A stretch of DNA of 64,000 nt from Epiperipatus broadwayi (GCA_028023455.1 JAQFVV010012416.1:9615967-9679966), one strand, 5' to 3'. Positions 54,574 to 64,000 are shown, numbered from the stretch's first letter. The notes: a model not told the origin generated them from the letters alone. Made by a program: numbers and translations.

Positions 54574-55320
54574 CTATTTAAGACAATTAGCACATATATT
54601 TACCACATCTAATTTTATATCCCCCAATAAAAATTCTTTCTTTTCTCTTTCCCCAGCATTTATCATAATTACTTTTGATTTTTCTTCACTAAATTTAATC
54701 TCCATCTTTTTACCCACCTTTGTGCATGTCTTCAGCATAACTTCAATATCTTTCCTACTTTCTATGCACAAGAAGGTATCATCAGCAAATAAAAGATCTG
54801 GCAGTATATACACTTCCTTACCATCTATTAATGGTATTTCTACATCTCTTCCAAGTCTTTCTATTGCTCTTTCCATTTCTCTCAAAAATGACAAAAACAA
54901 AATAGCTGACATAAGGCATACTTGCATTAGTCCCACCCTATTTATAACTCTTGATTCTATATTTCCTAATTGATATATATAATAACTATTTTCATACAAT
55001 CTGTTAATAAAACCCACTAAAGCTCAATTCATTCCCAAATTTACTAAACTTACCCATAATATATTTCTATTTACTCTATCATGTCTTCTCTATATCTATA
55101 AAGACCATATATAACTGTCTACCTGTATACCTTCCTACTCATAAGTTATGTGACTACAAGTAAACTATCTGCTATATGCCTATCTGATTGAAAACCTCCT
55201 TGCATTCCTTCCACTATATTATTTTCTATCATCCATTTTGCCACCCTTCCAGCCAAGATATATGCAAAAATTTTACATAACACTGACATTATCGCTATTA
55301 GTCTATAAGTGTTTTTTTTT
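54574..55320 (-). pseudogene. LINE reverse transcriptase (broken)
   Basis: From the 5' side: KIFAYILAGRVAKWMIENNI, VEGMQGGFQSDRHIADSLL (RT blocks 1-3: K-x-F-x-x-I-L-x-x-R ... Q-x-G-F-x-x-x-R-x-x-x-D), then VFIDIEKT (motif A; the second Asp lost) and RVNRNILW, then the 147-residue frame with RVGLMQVCLMSAILF (motif B, usual G-x-R-Q-G-x-x-x-S-x-x-L-F) and LLFADDTFLC (catalytic FADD), ending EEKSKVIMIN (motif D). The catalytic YADD equivalent is intact but upstream frames are broken. Confidence 0.85.
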
Positions 55321-55581
55321 TATTTATGATCCTTACCTTTTCCTATAAATAATAGCCTTACTCTTGTATTATTCTGGCTATCTGGAAATTCTCTCTTCTA
55401 TGCCATCTGATAATAGATTTAATTTTGCTCTATTTCCCAAATTCATCAACATCTCTGTTGCCCATCCATTTTTCAATTTCTTCCCTGCCTCATTCAATTC
55501 ATTTTCTGTAAATCTAATATTTCCATTACTATATGCTTTTATATTATCACTCTGTCCTTCACATCTAATATCCTATATCCA

Positions 55582-55995
55582 TTACATATTTGTTTTTAAT
55601 TCTCTAGAGCTATACTCTTTTTCCTCATCATTTAGTAATACTATTTCTCTCTTTCCTACATTCCTTTTTTTAATACATTTCCAAAATTTTTCATTCCCAT
55701 CTCTTCCACTTTTATTAATATCCTCCAATAATTTGCTATTTAATTTCATTTGCTCTCTATAATTATATATTTTAGCCAACTTCTTTTTTAAAAAATTGTT
55801 TTCACATTTAATATTAACATCTTTTTCACTTTCTTTGTTTTTAATAACACATTTATATTCTCTGAAAGCTTTTTTACTAATTCTCGCTTTTCTATTACTT
55901 TTATTTGTCTGAATATTCTCACTGAAAACCCTATTTGCCATTTTTTCTACTTCATTACACCAGTCCTTATATTCATGCTCAACTAACTCTTCCAT
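55582..55995 (-). pseudogene. LINE linker between endonuclease and reverse transcriptase
   Basis: A 137-residue, very basic open frame: MEELVEHEYKDWCNEVEKMA, RKARISKKAFREYKC, GRDGNEKFWKCIKKRN. This W-C-x-x-V and F-W-K-x-I pattern is what stands between endonuclease and RT in many LINEs. The plus-strand frame 55364-55762 is its shadow. Confidence 0.7.
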
Positions 55996-56284
55996 GATTT
56001 CTTCTATTTTTATTTTATATTCTTCTAACTTCTTTTATCATTCATTTTCCATCCACATCTTTCACTATCCTTTCTACTTTCATTACTATTTCCCATCACA
56101 CTACTAATCATTTCTATTATAAAGAAATTATGATCACTATTACATACTCTCTCTTCATTATCAAACACTTGAATTTTCCATACTTTATTCATTCCCTCTT
56201 CTTCTACTAATACATAATTTATTGTGTGAAATATATTATTTCTAGACTATGTGTATTGCCTTTATAAATATCCAATGCTCAAAT

Positions 56285-56760
56285 TCACTCTCTGACAATT
56301 TTTTTCCAAAAGTTATCCACATCATCAATTTTTTCAATATACCCATTTATATCCTCTGTAACCATTATTTTATTCCTTTTTTTTTTTTTGAAACTCTGTA
56401 TATCCTTAACAAGACATTCATATATGCTATTGTTCCATTCCATTCTAGTTTTACTATCACCAATGGCCATATATATTGTATCCACCATCCATTTGTCTTC
56501 CTAACTTTATCTCAAACCACAAATGTTCTTGAAACTTTACAGTATTTAAATATTTTTTTTGACATAACTCTTATATCACCATTCCTTTTACCCTTTTCTT
56601 TTCTACTTATACCCTGCTATATCTAATCTTCCGGTGTAGGTTTTACTTCTCTTAGATGTGTTTCCACTACTGCTAAGACCTCAAACTCATTTTTTACTGT
56701 TTAATTCGGCCATTTTTCTGGTCTCCTACCACTTTGTGTATTCAAATATCCAATTTTAAT
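56285..56760 (-). pseudogene. LINE apurinic-type endonuclease (broken)
   Basis: Near 56750 IKIGYLNTQSGRRPEKWPN (strand b1 with the usual N/Q) is followed by EVLAVVETHLRE (the catalytic-Glu E-T-x-L block), separated by shifts from the open frame MVDTIYMAIGDSKTRMEWNN, VTEDINGYIEK (equivalent of G-D-F-N-x-H/x-I). Key blocks of the exonuclease-endonuclease-phosphatase fold are therefore present in order, while the C-terminal S-D-H block was not found with confidence. Confidence 0.7.
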
Positions 56761-56921
56761 AATTTCTTCCTTCTTTAGACTCTTTCTTCGCTATTACATT
56801 TGTAATTAGTTTATCATTAGTTTTATAGACCCATTCCCTCTCCACATCTGCATTTATATCTAAATCAGCTACTCTTTTTTAACTTACATACCATCCATTT
56901 TTCATCTTCTAGTAAACTCTG

Positions 56922-57482
56922 CATACAGTAGTGACCAAGTGCAAGCCTTAGCAATCAATGGATGCAAGAAGATTTATGCATAAAATTCCTATCTAGTGCC
57001 TACTTGTCCAATCTTCCCAAGCTAGTTTCTAGCTTGTGGCTTTTATTAGTGAGCAGCTTTGGATTTGAGAGCACTGCACAGACATCTTAGAATCTAATGT
57101 AATCCTTCAGCAGCCATCTTTTATTTATTTAGCTAATTGTAAAGTGAAGAGCCCAAGATGAAAAACCAAAAGCACCAAAATGTATAGATTCTGAATTGGG
57201 TTCAGATCTATACGACTATACACGCAAACACACTCAGATTGAAAACATTACTGAATTTCCATCTTGGAGCTCCTAGCTTTATAGTTAGTTAAATATGTAA
57301 AAGGTGATTGCTGGACGATTGCATTAGATCCAAAGATCTAGGCGGAGTGCAATCAAATCCAAGGCTTCTCACTGATGAAAGTCACAAGCACTAGATAGGA
57401 ATTTTATGCACAAACGTTCTTAAATTCATTGATTACTAAAGTTTGTATTCGGTGGCACTATTGTATAGAGAGTTCGCTGCTG
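56922..57482. repeat. Family A retroposon A7, longest copy
   Basis: Outer inverted ends (AAACTCTGCATACAGTAGTGACC at 56925; GGCACTATTGTATAGAGAGTTCG at 57452) enclose a second inverted pair: AATCTAATG, CAGCAGCCATCTTTTA, AGCTAATTGTAAAG (57091-57140) against TATAGTTAGTTAAATATG, AAAGGTGATTGCTG, GCATTAGATCC (57280-57330). Hammerhead remnants: minus strand 57010-57060 with CTAATAA in place of CTGATGA but GAAACTAG kept; plus strand 57372-57385 with CTGATGA followed by a deletion. It stands about 1 kb upstream of the DENND5 start codon. Confidence 0.75.
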
Positions 57483-58533
57483 TTAAAATCATAATCACTA
57501 TCATATTTCTATAATATATGAACTTGTACATAATTGAGATCTCAGTTATGCATTAAACTCAGTCTTATATCATTTCAGGAATTTATTCTTTCGCTAGATT
57601 TATTCAGCAATGTTTTGGCCTCTCATTAAACTATATTCCAATTCACTTTCAATTTAATAACTCTGAAATCTCCTGCTGAATACCCTATTAATTCTTAAAT
57701 TATATTTTCAATTAATATTCTCAACTCAGCTTTTTATTTCTATCTTTATACTGAAAAAAATTGTACAGATATCAACACGTGGCAATTACGGCTTTTATCT
57801 AACTTACTTACAGAATACAACACAAAAGACCTCAATCTTATATTTCAGTCTATTCGCGGGAAATTAACTTCCGCAACAAACTAAATTATTTAGTGAATCG
57901 CTTCTATTTCATGTTTGCGTTTCTACGCACACACAATCTGAATTAATTACTTTGAACATATAAAAACAATACAATAGATGCAGAGTCATTAAGGCGACGT
58001 CAAAAGCTAAAATATTATCATTACTTCCGTTAAATTGAATAAAATTATTGTTTTATCTGTAACAAATAGTAATAAAAAATATCTTATCAATAACAGAAAA
58101 TACCTTATTTGGAAAGAGCAAAGTTTAATTAAAATATAGGTTTATAATCCAATGGAATGATAACGCGAAGTATAGTTATAATACTGTCTTCGCACATTAG
58201 TGAAACATAAACAATAAAAAATGACAGAAATAGAAAAATTCGAAATGAAAATCAAACGTCGAAAAACGCGAGAGGTAATTACAATTTGATTAGTTAAAAG
58301 AATATTTTATAAATGATAATAATGGCTATAAAATACTGAAATAACAATAGATGTTTCTGCTTCTAAGCTGAAAACGCCATCTTGTGATGTCATGCTACGT
58401 ATTGCTCTTAAGTCCCCTAAATAAAAATGGCCGAACATTTTAAATATAGCAGCTTTATCTCTTTTACATCGCCATGAAAACGCTTCTCTTTTGTTTATTT
58501 TAGAAATCACTTCTAGGTTCAATATTAACGAGA
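57483..58533 (+). promoter_or_regulatory. Putative promoter and 5' UTR region of the DENND5 homologue
   Basis: CpG dinucleotides, rare elsewhere in the window, cluster here (TTCGCGGGAAATTAACTTCCGC near 57853, GGCGACGTC near 57992, AACGCGAAG near 58162, ACGTCGAAAAACGCGAG near 58255). GCCATCTT (58376-58383; inverted AAGATGGC, YY1-like) with TGATGTCA (58385-58392; CRE/ATF-like) and AAAATGGCC (58424-58432; YY1-like) are promoter-type sites of TATA-less genes. TTTGTTTATTTTAG at 58490-58503 could be a 3' splice site for a 5'-UTR intron with a donor at GAG|GTAATT (about 58274). These sites are read by eye only. Confidence 0.45.
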
Positions 58534-58609
58534 ATGATTAGATTTGCGGACTACTTCGCTATAAGTGGACTAGATCTTTCTTCTGGCTTGGAACCGGACC
58601 AATTATCTG
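58534..58609 (+). CDS. DENND5: DENND5 (Rab6-interacting protein 1) homologue, first coding exon
   Basis: ATG at 58534 opens a 25-codon frame reading MIRFADYFAISGLDL, then SSGLEPDQLS, and is cut after the first base of the next codon by a consensus donor, CTG|GTAAGA. RFADYFV-I-C-G-L-D followed by a few residues and GLEPDxL is the start of the upstream DENN domain of DENND5A/DENND5B proteins; in these the next residues are G-(E/D)-N, and the split codon begins with G as expected. DENND5 proteins are guanine-nucleotide exchange factors for Rab39-type GTPases and bind Rab6 at Golgi and endosomes (family knowledge). Human proteins have a longer N-terminus before R-F-A; here Met-Ile directly precedes it. 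No other exon of the gene lies convincingly in the window, so the remaining 5.4 kb is intron 1. It is the only host gene I can support. Confidence 0.75.
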
Positions 58610-60329
58610 GTAAGATTACGCTTTTTTTTTGATTGTTGATATTAGCTTTTTCTTGAGTTCACTCTTTCATCTGAGCAAGTGCTCAATTTGGAGTTAGGCC
58701 TACGTTTTAATTTTAACGGGTATAGTGTTCGAACAGTAATGTAATGTAATAATTTATATTAGAAATACGTTAATCTTTCATCTGCTTCATAAAAACTCTA
58801 AGTTTATTTTTATAAAATGCCTGATGTCCAGATGTTTACGTAGAAAATATTAGAAACAAGGTCGATAAAGCTTTTACTAACGTTAAGATTTGGCCTTACA
58901 ACTATTACTTATATTATGTTCTTTTATTTTCTTCCTTTATTACAATTTGTATAGAAAAAGAACTGAATACATATGAAAAGGTTTTACAATGTTTAAATAT
59001 GATTTAGTTATATCTCTTGTGACACATTAAAAATATGTTTTTAGATAATTCGTCTGGTAACTGGGCATTTGCGCCGTCTTCTAAAATTACTAGGATAAAT
59101 AATTTTAATGAGTCTGAGTATTTGGTTTGTTTGTTTTTTTTTTTAATTTATGTAAAGAGACGGGAAAACAATTGTATGTTTTTTTACACATCTATTGGTA
59201 TTTTTATTATTTTTTAAAATATTATTTATAAATGACTTCACAAGTGATATTTTGCCATTTTTAAAGGTCTTGTATTATGAAAAATAAATTAGGCCGGAAA
59301 AGACTCCTTTGCTAATAATGAACGGCAATAAATTAGTATCATTTTGTCGAAAATAAACGTCTTTGTGATCGTATTTTAAAATTATGCATATAATGTATTT
59401 TGCGCTTCTTATGTATACATACACGTTCTAACCATGTACAAGCATGCTCACAGTTAGTGATTTGGAGAATTTATATTATGTATCAAATTATATAAAACAT
59501 TTATTTAATTTATGATTATGAATTTATAAATAGTATATACAGTTGCCTGAGGGTTTGTAATGATAGTATTTTACTTGTAGTTATGTATTAGATTATTTCT
59601 AACCATCTAGTTGAATTGTAAAGATTTTTAGAACATTTAGCTGTTAGTAATATTCTGAAATAACATTTTAGAACAATATTCTTCCTTCTAATTTATTGAT
59701 TGTTGCCCTTGACAGAATGTAAATTCAAAATTTACAAATCCAAAAATTGGCTTAGTTATTTTTTGCTAACTATCTCTGGTCAGGCAACAACATCTGAAGA
59801 AGGGAAGTAATACTATTCAAAACATTATGTTTTATTTTAACCTGGGTATTATTACATACAGTTGAATGTATAAATAAAGTGTGAATTTTTCTAGAACTAT
59901 TTAATCTTTCAACTAACCAATGGACATAGTCTAATTATAACTATAAATATAGTATAATTATGTATCTTCTTAAGTAGGAATAAGAAATATCATTTCATGA
60001 CTTTAAGTTCAGTCAAAATGTTTAGTTTTTATTGTCATTATATGTAAATATGATGAGAAATAGATTTTAATAGATTGGCAGAAAATCGATAGTAGCATAT
60101 ATTCTAGTTTGTCATTTTTAAAAAATGTTTTTCCTTTCATCACTTATCAAATGTAGAATACCTATTGATTATAAAAACCTTGAAACTAAATGTTAAAATA
60201 TCAAAATACATATTTTTAATATAATCTAAAATTTTTAACTTTAAATCATTCTTTCCATTTTTAAAATGCACAGAAGACATAAAACTAACGATTATTAAAG
60301 TTATATATGACCTCCAACTTAAGTATTTA

Positions 60330-60490
60330 TGTTATCTATATTCTTTACTACTTTTTACAATGCTTTTTTACAATCCACTATTGACAGTTTCGATTGTTCC
60401 AGCAATCTTCTTCAGAACTTCTACTTATATAAAAATAAAAAAAAAACATTGTAAAAAGTAATGAAGAACATGGATGACATTAACATTATA
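60330..60490. repeat. Short inverted repeat enclosing a Penelope-type hammerhead-like motif
   Basis: TTCTTTACTACTTTTTACAATG (60340-60363) is inverted at 60450-60475 (CATTGTAAAAAGTAATGAAGAA). The loop reads, on the minus strand, CTGAAGA, hairpin, GAAAC, and its flank TAGTGGATTGTAAAAAAGCA equals the 27.9-kb copy. Confidence 0.65.
60375..60422 (-). ncRNA. Hammerhead-like motif, core boxes intact (Penelope type)
   Basis: AGTT, CTGAAGA (60415-60409), A, GATTG CTGGAA CAATC (five-pair stem II), GAAA (60391-60388), CTGTC, AATAG. Stem III would be ACTGT pairing with a second unit around a U-U; the triplet is GTC. An extra A between CTGAAGA and stem II and a stem I of only two to three pairs are departures from the classic fold. 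Confidence 0.4.
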
Positions 60491-61412
60491 TGGATTTGGC
60501 AATGCAAATAAGAAAGGTAAAGTTAATTTATGATAATAGCTTCTTATTCTAATTGAATTATTAAATGTTTTTAGCAGTCTTAAACTTTATGTATACTTTT
60601 TTAAATACATTAAGTTGTTAGCCATAATTCATAATGTAGACAATATGCGATGTTTCAAGTGGTATCATTATTTTTTCTTCTTTAGATGTTGCTAATCTGA
60701 TCAGGGATAGTCTAGTCCACAAACTGAAACAATTATCCTTAGATTCATGATTACTTTAAAGTAATCCACTGACTAACCATTGAATATTTGGAAAAGTTTA
60801 TTTTTCTAAGAATATTTAACAAATCATCTAGATTGTTGGAAATGGTCCAACATATAACTATAGTTAACATTGAAATGTTAAAATAAATTGTGATGATGAT
60901 TCAGTGCTTTAGTTTGGTTATAGCATTCTATTTCTTATCCAATATATATGTCTTAGAATAGAGAACTTGACATATTTTTAGTCCAAGATACCTATCTCAA
61001 GTACTAACATCATTAGAAAACATCACGAGGTTAACAGATTCATTTGTAAATATATTTAAGATAAGTTAAGAGTCCAGTGGTGTGATACTTCACCGAAAAA
61101 TAAAGGTAATAATTCTTGTTGATCAATCTGACCACTTGTTAGATGAATTAACTGATTTGGTTAGGGATTGACCATCTGAAATATGACAAAGCCTGTAAGA
61201 ACACGTTCATTTACCTAAAAAAAAAAAATTATGCTTCATTCCAGTTTTAAACTTATGTTATGAATATGGCAAGAAAATGCTCTACCTATTATCCACAAGG
61301 CCCTCTGTAAATAGATTTCTTTACACTTAAGTTCATTATATGTTATGATGATAATTAATGTAATAATTTTGTGTAGAATATATTAACACTTCTAAGATAT
61401 TAAATATCTTTA

Positions 61413-61472
61413 TTTTGTATTAAAATACTTAAATGCGATTATTTTTGTATTAAAATACTTAAATGCGATTAT
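61413..61472. repeat. Exact 30-bp tandem duplication
   Basis: The unit starts TTTTGTATTAAAATACTTAA and ends GCGATTAT. It occurs twice with no difference (61413-61442, 61443-61472). A recent slippage or duplication event inside the intron. Confidence 0.95.
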
Positions 61473-61883
61473 GGATAAAATATAAAAATTGGAAATTGTA
61501 AACAATACAATTCATTTTTAAGACATGTCTGAATTACATTATTTGCACAAATTGTAGAACCAGATTAGTAAGCAGAGTAAATATATGCAATAGGATATGC
61601 TGTAATAAATGTAATTGGGTCCAGATGTTTATTTGTTAAATCATGTTTGCTGTATCACTGAAATACATGTATTTAACGGCAATCCATTCCAGCCACAATC
61701 TAGGCCAAACTATCACCCAAAGCAATAATTTAAATAGAAAAAAATTATAACAAAGAACCAAAAATATAAAAGTAAAAACACATATAAAATTGCTATATAT
61801 ACACTTTGATTCTAATGAAAAGTAAAACTTAACTTTAAAAAATATAAAAATGAAAATGTAAACAAACTTAATAATAAAAGTGT

Positions 61884-62122
61884 TAAAACAGGCAAAACTC
61901 TCTATACATATTGCCACTCAGTACAAGCCAGAGTAATCAATGGATGCCAGAAGGCTTGTGCATAAGATCTCCATCTAGACCTACTCATCCAATATTCCCT
62001 AACTAGTTTCTGGCTTGTGGCCTTCGTCAGTGAGGAGCCTTGGGTCTGAGAGCACTGCACCTAGATCTTAGGAAGATCTTATAAGCAAGCATAGGAAATA
62101 GTGATTATGTGATGTTTATTGG
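61884..62122. repeat. Family A retroposon A8 with perfect 17-bp target duplication
   Basis: CTTAATAATAAAAGTGT stands directly before (61867-61883) and after (62123-62139) the element. The element runs TAAAACAGGCAAAACTCT, ATCAATGGATGCCAG, hammerhead, GAGCACTGCACCTAGATCTTAGG, then the tail AAGCATAGG, GTGATTATGTGATG, TTTATTGG. The right inverted half is deleted. Long variable target duplications are made by target-primed reverse transcription, so this copy arrived as RNA. Confidence 0.95.
61989..62039 (-). ncRNA. Hammerhead-like motif in A8
   Basis: The minus strand reads GGCTCCTCA, CTGACGA, A GGC CACAA GCC A, GAAA, CTAGTT, AGGGAATATTGG. Core boxes are intact and stem III (ACTAGT) is a perfect palindrome. 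Stem I is weakened by TGGGG having become AGGGA, and the triplet is GTT. Confidence 0.4.
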
Positions 62123-62139
62123 CTTAATAATAAAAGTGT

Positions 62140-63240
62140 AAAGATCATTAAATTTTAGAATCTTCCTTTTCTTTCTTGGAAATTATCTTTTTTTTAATGC
62201 TACATTTTGACTCTTGTTTCAGGCTTATATTAATAATTAAAGCTGATCTCTGAAAGCATAAACATACTTATGTTATTAAAAATTACTTCTTTTTTGCTTG
62301 AAAATTGTTTTTCTTTTTATTTTGATATGTTCTGATTTTCTAGTATTTTAGTACAAGTTAAACTAACATTTTTAAAAACTAATTTACTTTGGCTTTCTCA
62401 CTTGGAAATTATCATCATTATTATTATTTTTTTATTATTATAGTAAAACCTATGACTAATATAACTTATGCACTTGGCAAAAATTGCTAATTTCACAGAC
62501 TTTAAGCTTATCTTGAATATGCTTTTGCATATATTTATCCACATTACATTTTCTCAAGGTACTGTGTATCAAAATTTTCATTGTCACTTCTGTTTTGTCC
62601 CTTAAAAATAATTTTTTTTAAACATCATATTCTAATTGCTTTTTGGCATCATAGTGAAAGCTGAATACATTTATCCAGTCAAAAATGAATCTTGTCGACT
62701 GATAAAGTAATTTCAGATTAATTTAAAATAGTCAAAGTTAATTGTTTAATATAATAAAGCAGCTTTGTACCTTTCCAATCAATCAATATCCTAACCATTT
62801 ATCTCTATCTTATTTTATCAGTACATTTTTAAAAATATATTAATGTAGCATAAATTCCATGACATACCTTCATATTGTGAGTGAAGATCAAATTCATCCA
62901 TCTATAAACCTCTTCACAAATTTCATGGAAGGTATGTCCTTTGTGAACACTGGCTGTAAAATTGTATATTTTACACTATGTTCTTTATAAATTTTATGCA
63001 CAAGACTATTTTTTGTGAGACTGATGATTGCATAATCACTCCATGACATATATTTGACTATAAAATAGTAAGAAACCATACACTATGAGATTTACCATCA
63101 GTTCCTTTACTTTAAGAGCCAAAAAAGTAAAAACAGTTAAGCTATTATTCTTACTGACATTAACTTTAACATTAATTTGAAAGAAAAAAGCCTTCTTCCG
63201 TTTCACTTGCAGGAAGAGTCTCATAAGATTCAAATGACTA
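62140..63240. other. Intron 1, distal part between A8 and A9
   Basis: AT-rich; minus-strand frames at 62894-63338 are not convincing genes (hydrophobic and basic runs, no family). No repeat was seen. Confidence 0.4.
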
Positions 63241-63241
63241 A

Positions 63242-63632
63242 ACAGAAGCAAAACTCTCAAACAGAGGCAAAACTCTCCATACAGTAGCATTACTAAGTGC
63301 AAGCCAGAGTAATCAATGGATGCAAGAAGGTTTGGCATAAAATCCCTCTGTAATGCCTACTCATCCAATATCCCCAGACTAGTTTCTAGTTTGTGGCTTT
63401 CATCAGTAAGAAGCCCTTGGATCTGAGAACACTGCGTCTAGAAACTAGTTTGGGGATATTGGATGAATAGGCACTAGATAGGGATTTTATGCATAACCCT
63501 TCTTACATCCATTGATTACTCTGGTTTTCACTAAGTGGCGCTACTGTATAAAGAGTTTTGTCTCGATTTAACAGCTTGTGTAGGCATAGGAAATAGGGAT
63601 CATGTGTTGTTTAGTGAATTAAAATTTATGAT
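63242..63632. repeat. Family A retroposon A9 (both inverted halves and tail)
   Basis: A short false start (GCAAAACTCTCAAACAGAGGCAAAACTCTCC) precedes a full left half with an intact hammerhead core. The right half (GGGGATATTGGATGAATAGGCACTAGATAGGGATTTTATGCA, CATCCATTGATTACTC, GGCGCTACTGTATAAAGAGTTTTG) is inverted and has lost CTGATGA. The tail is AACAGCTTGTGTAGGCATAGG, GGGATCATGTGTTGTTTAGTG. No clear target duplication. Confidence 0.85.
63364..63415 (-). ncRNA. Hammerhead-like motif, core intact, palindromic stem III, GTC (A9)
   Basis: The minus strand reads GGGCTTCTTA, CTGATGA, AAGC CACAA ACTA, GAAA, CTAGTC, TGGGGA. Stem I (CTTCTTA/TGGGGA) has six positions that pair if G-U is allowed. ACTAGT is self-complementary. 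Stem II is weak in this copy (two pairs), whereas the 33.8-kb copy has three G-C pairs. Confidence 0.45.
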
Positions 63633-64000
63633 TCTCTTGCTTTTATCAAAAATGACCTAGAAAACTCTGCAGCATTCCATCAGCTGAAAATATTATGAAA
63701 TCAAAACACTGAGAACAGTTAGATGTTTGGGGAATTTTTTTTAGATAAATATAATTTTTTTTTCCCATAATAAGAATAATGTTTTTAAATAAGTTGTGTA
63801 TAATAAATAATTATTATTTTATTTTAATCAAAAACGAATATCACAAACTTTTTCTTTCCTCACTGAAAACAAAAAAAAAAAATTGAAAAAAATTATTTTT
63901 AGCTTAGTTGCAGATTAGCTGATTATTTAAATCTAATAATAATAGAATTTTAAATTTTTATTATAGTAATCCTTTTCATAAATGGATTTTTTGTTAATTA
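63633..64000. other. AT-rich intron sequence to window end
   Basis: A homopolymer-rich tail; nothing recognised. Confidence 0.4.

Larger units (their letters stand above)
53493..56917 (-). mobile_element. APE-type non-LTR retrotransposon (LINE), near full-length coding part, decayed
   Basis: In minus orientation the order is: APE endonuclease start (KIGYLNTQSGRRPEKW, EVLAVVETHLRE, near 56750-56640), endonuclease middle (56488-56285), a basic linker (55995-55582), reverse transcriptase (about 55320-54574) and the C-terminal and 3' region down to AAGCCATAGTGCA at 53493. The 3' end agrees with the 47.73-kb and 17.8-kb copies. Its 5' border coincides with family A element A7. There are many frameshifts. 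The copy looks 5'-incomplete; an ORF1 is not visible. Confidence 0.85.
58610..61880 (+). other. First intron of the DENND5 homologue (to window end), proximal part
   Basis: It starts with GTAAGA at 58610. No further exon with DENN-domain coding was found. It contains an exact 30-bp tandem duplication (61413-61442 and 61443-61472) and a Penelope-type hairpin near 60.4 kb; CpG density falls off after about 59.0 kb. The rest is AT-rich and unremarkable. Confidence 0.55.

Noticed and set aside
55364-55762. 132-residue plus-strand open frame (and 56249-56626, 54722-54973)
   Set aside because: Antisense shadows of the minus-strand LINE; hydrophobic Ser/Phe/Ile strings typical of the complement of Lys/Glu-rich coding.
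58217-58280. Small basic frame upstream (starting ATGACAGAAATAG) as an alternative first exon
   Set aside because: It has a plausible donor (GAGGTAATT) but no family support; kept only as part of a possible 5' UTR.
58307-58522. 71-residue minus-strand open frame in the promoter region
   Set aside because: It lies across the putative 5' UTR on the opposite strand and resembles no protein; probably chance in a less AT-rich region.
59049-59130. Possible second coding exon (TTTTTAG then a 60-codon open frame with DNSSGNWAFAPSSK)
   Set aside because: Joining it to the DENND5 exon gives residues that do not match the family's next block, the downstream donor (GTTTGT) is poor, and the frame degenerates into poly-Phe.
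59785-59830. Hammerhead-like CTGAAGAAGGG ... CAAAACATTATG in intron 1
   Set aside because: Resembles the Penelope-type order, but the GAAA box is lost and stem II does not pair; too degenerate to call.
63036-63338. 100-residue minus-strand open frame
   Set aside because: It runs partly into the family A element A9 and is otherwise a Leu/Phe/Val-rich chance frame with no family match.

Overview
The window looks like an AT-rich animal (probably invertebrate) nuclear genome; I cannot name the species. Evidence: there are almost no long open frames, and the DNA is crowded with decayed retrotransposons of typical metazoan classes: Penelope-like elements with GIY-YIG endonuclease, RTE-like and other APE-type LINEs, Ty3/Gypsy, and hAT elements with 8-bp target duplications. 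Near the right end there is the first coding exon of a DENND5 (Rab6IP1) homologue ending in a consensus GTAAG splice donor. Nothing suggests bacterial or viral DNA. Base composition is roughly three quarters A+T by eye.

Layout. 1-6 kb: AT-rich intergenic DNA with a near-perfect 61-bp hairpin at the left edge. 6-12 kb: small repeats of two families (called A and B here) that carry hammerhead-ribozyme-like cores, and a LINE fragment coding an SGNH-esterase-like domain. 13.3-15.9 kb: an internally deleted Ty3/Gypsy element with both LTRs. 16.5-17.4 kb: a Penelope-like fragment with the endonuclease. 17.8-19.3 kb: a LINE 3' end, an A element and a hairpin. 19.6-21.8 kb: a probable solo LTR. 22-27.6 kb: AT-rich and T-rich low-complexity DNA with one A element. 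28-33.5 kb: three LINE reverse-transcriptase fragments. 35.9-39.8 kb: B element, hAT MITE, A-like foldbacks and a 600-bp foldback. 41.2 kb: a tRNA-related SINE. 41.8-45.7 kb: two long hairpins, then two Penelope-like copies head to head. 46-47.7 and 53.5-56.9 kb: copies of one APE-type LINE. 50.8-51.9 kb: an A element that is a perfect 82-bp-arm hairpin, and a hAT element with a transposase remnant. 56.9-57.5 kb: the longest A element. 57.5-58.6 kb: CpG-containing promoter and first coding exon of the DENND5 homologue. 58.6-64 kb: its first intron, with two more A elements.

The most interesting signal is the hammerhead theme. Several unrelated-looking repeats share the order CTGANGA, stem-loop, GAAA, a very short self-complementary stem III (ACTAGT, ATACGTAT or ATGCAT), a cleavage triplet, and then a strand able to pair with the bases before CTGANGA. 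Three family A copies are flanked by long direct repeats (17 bp perfect in one), so they moved as retroposons made through RNA. The sequence supports the motif and the target duplications; self-cleavage and circular-RNA intermediates are inference.

Only one host gene is supported. Everything else is transposon-derived, simple sequence or unexplained AT-rich DNA.
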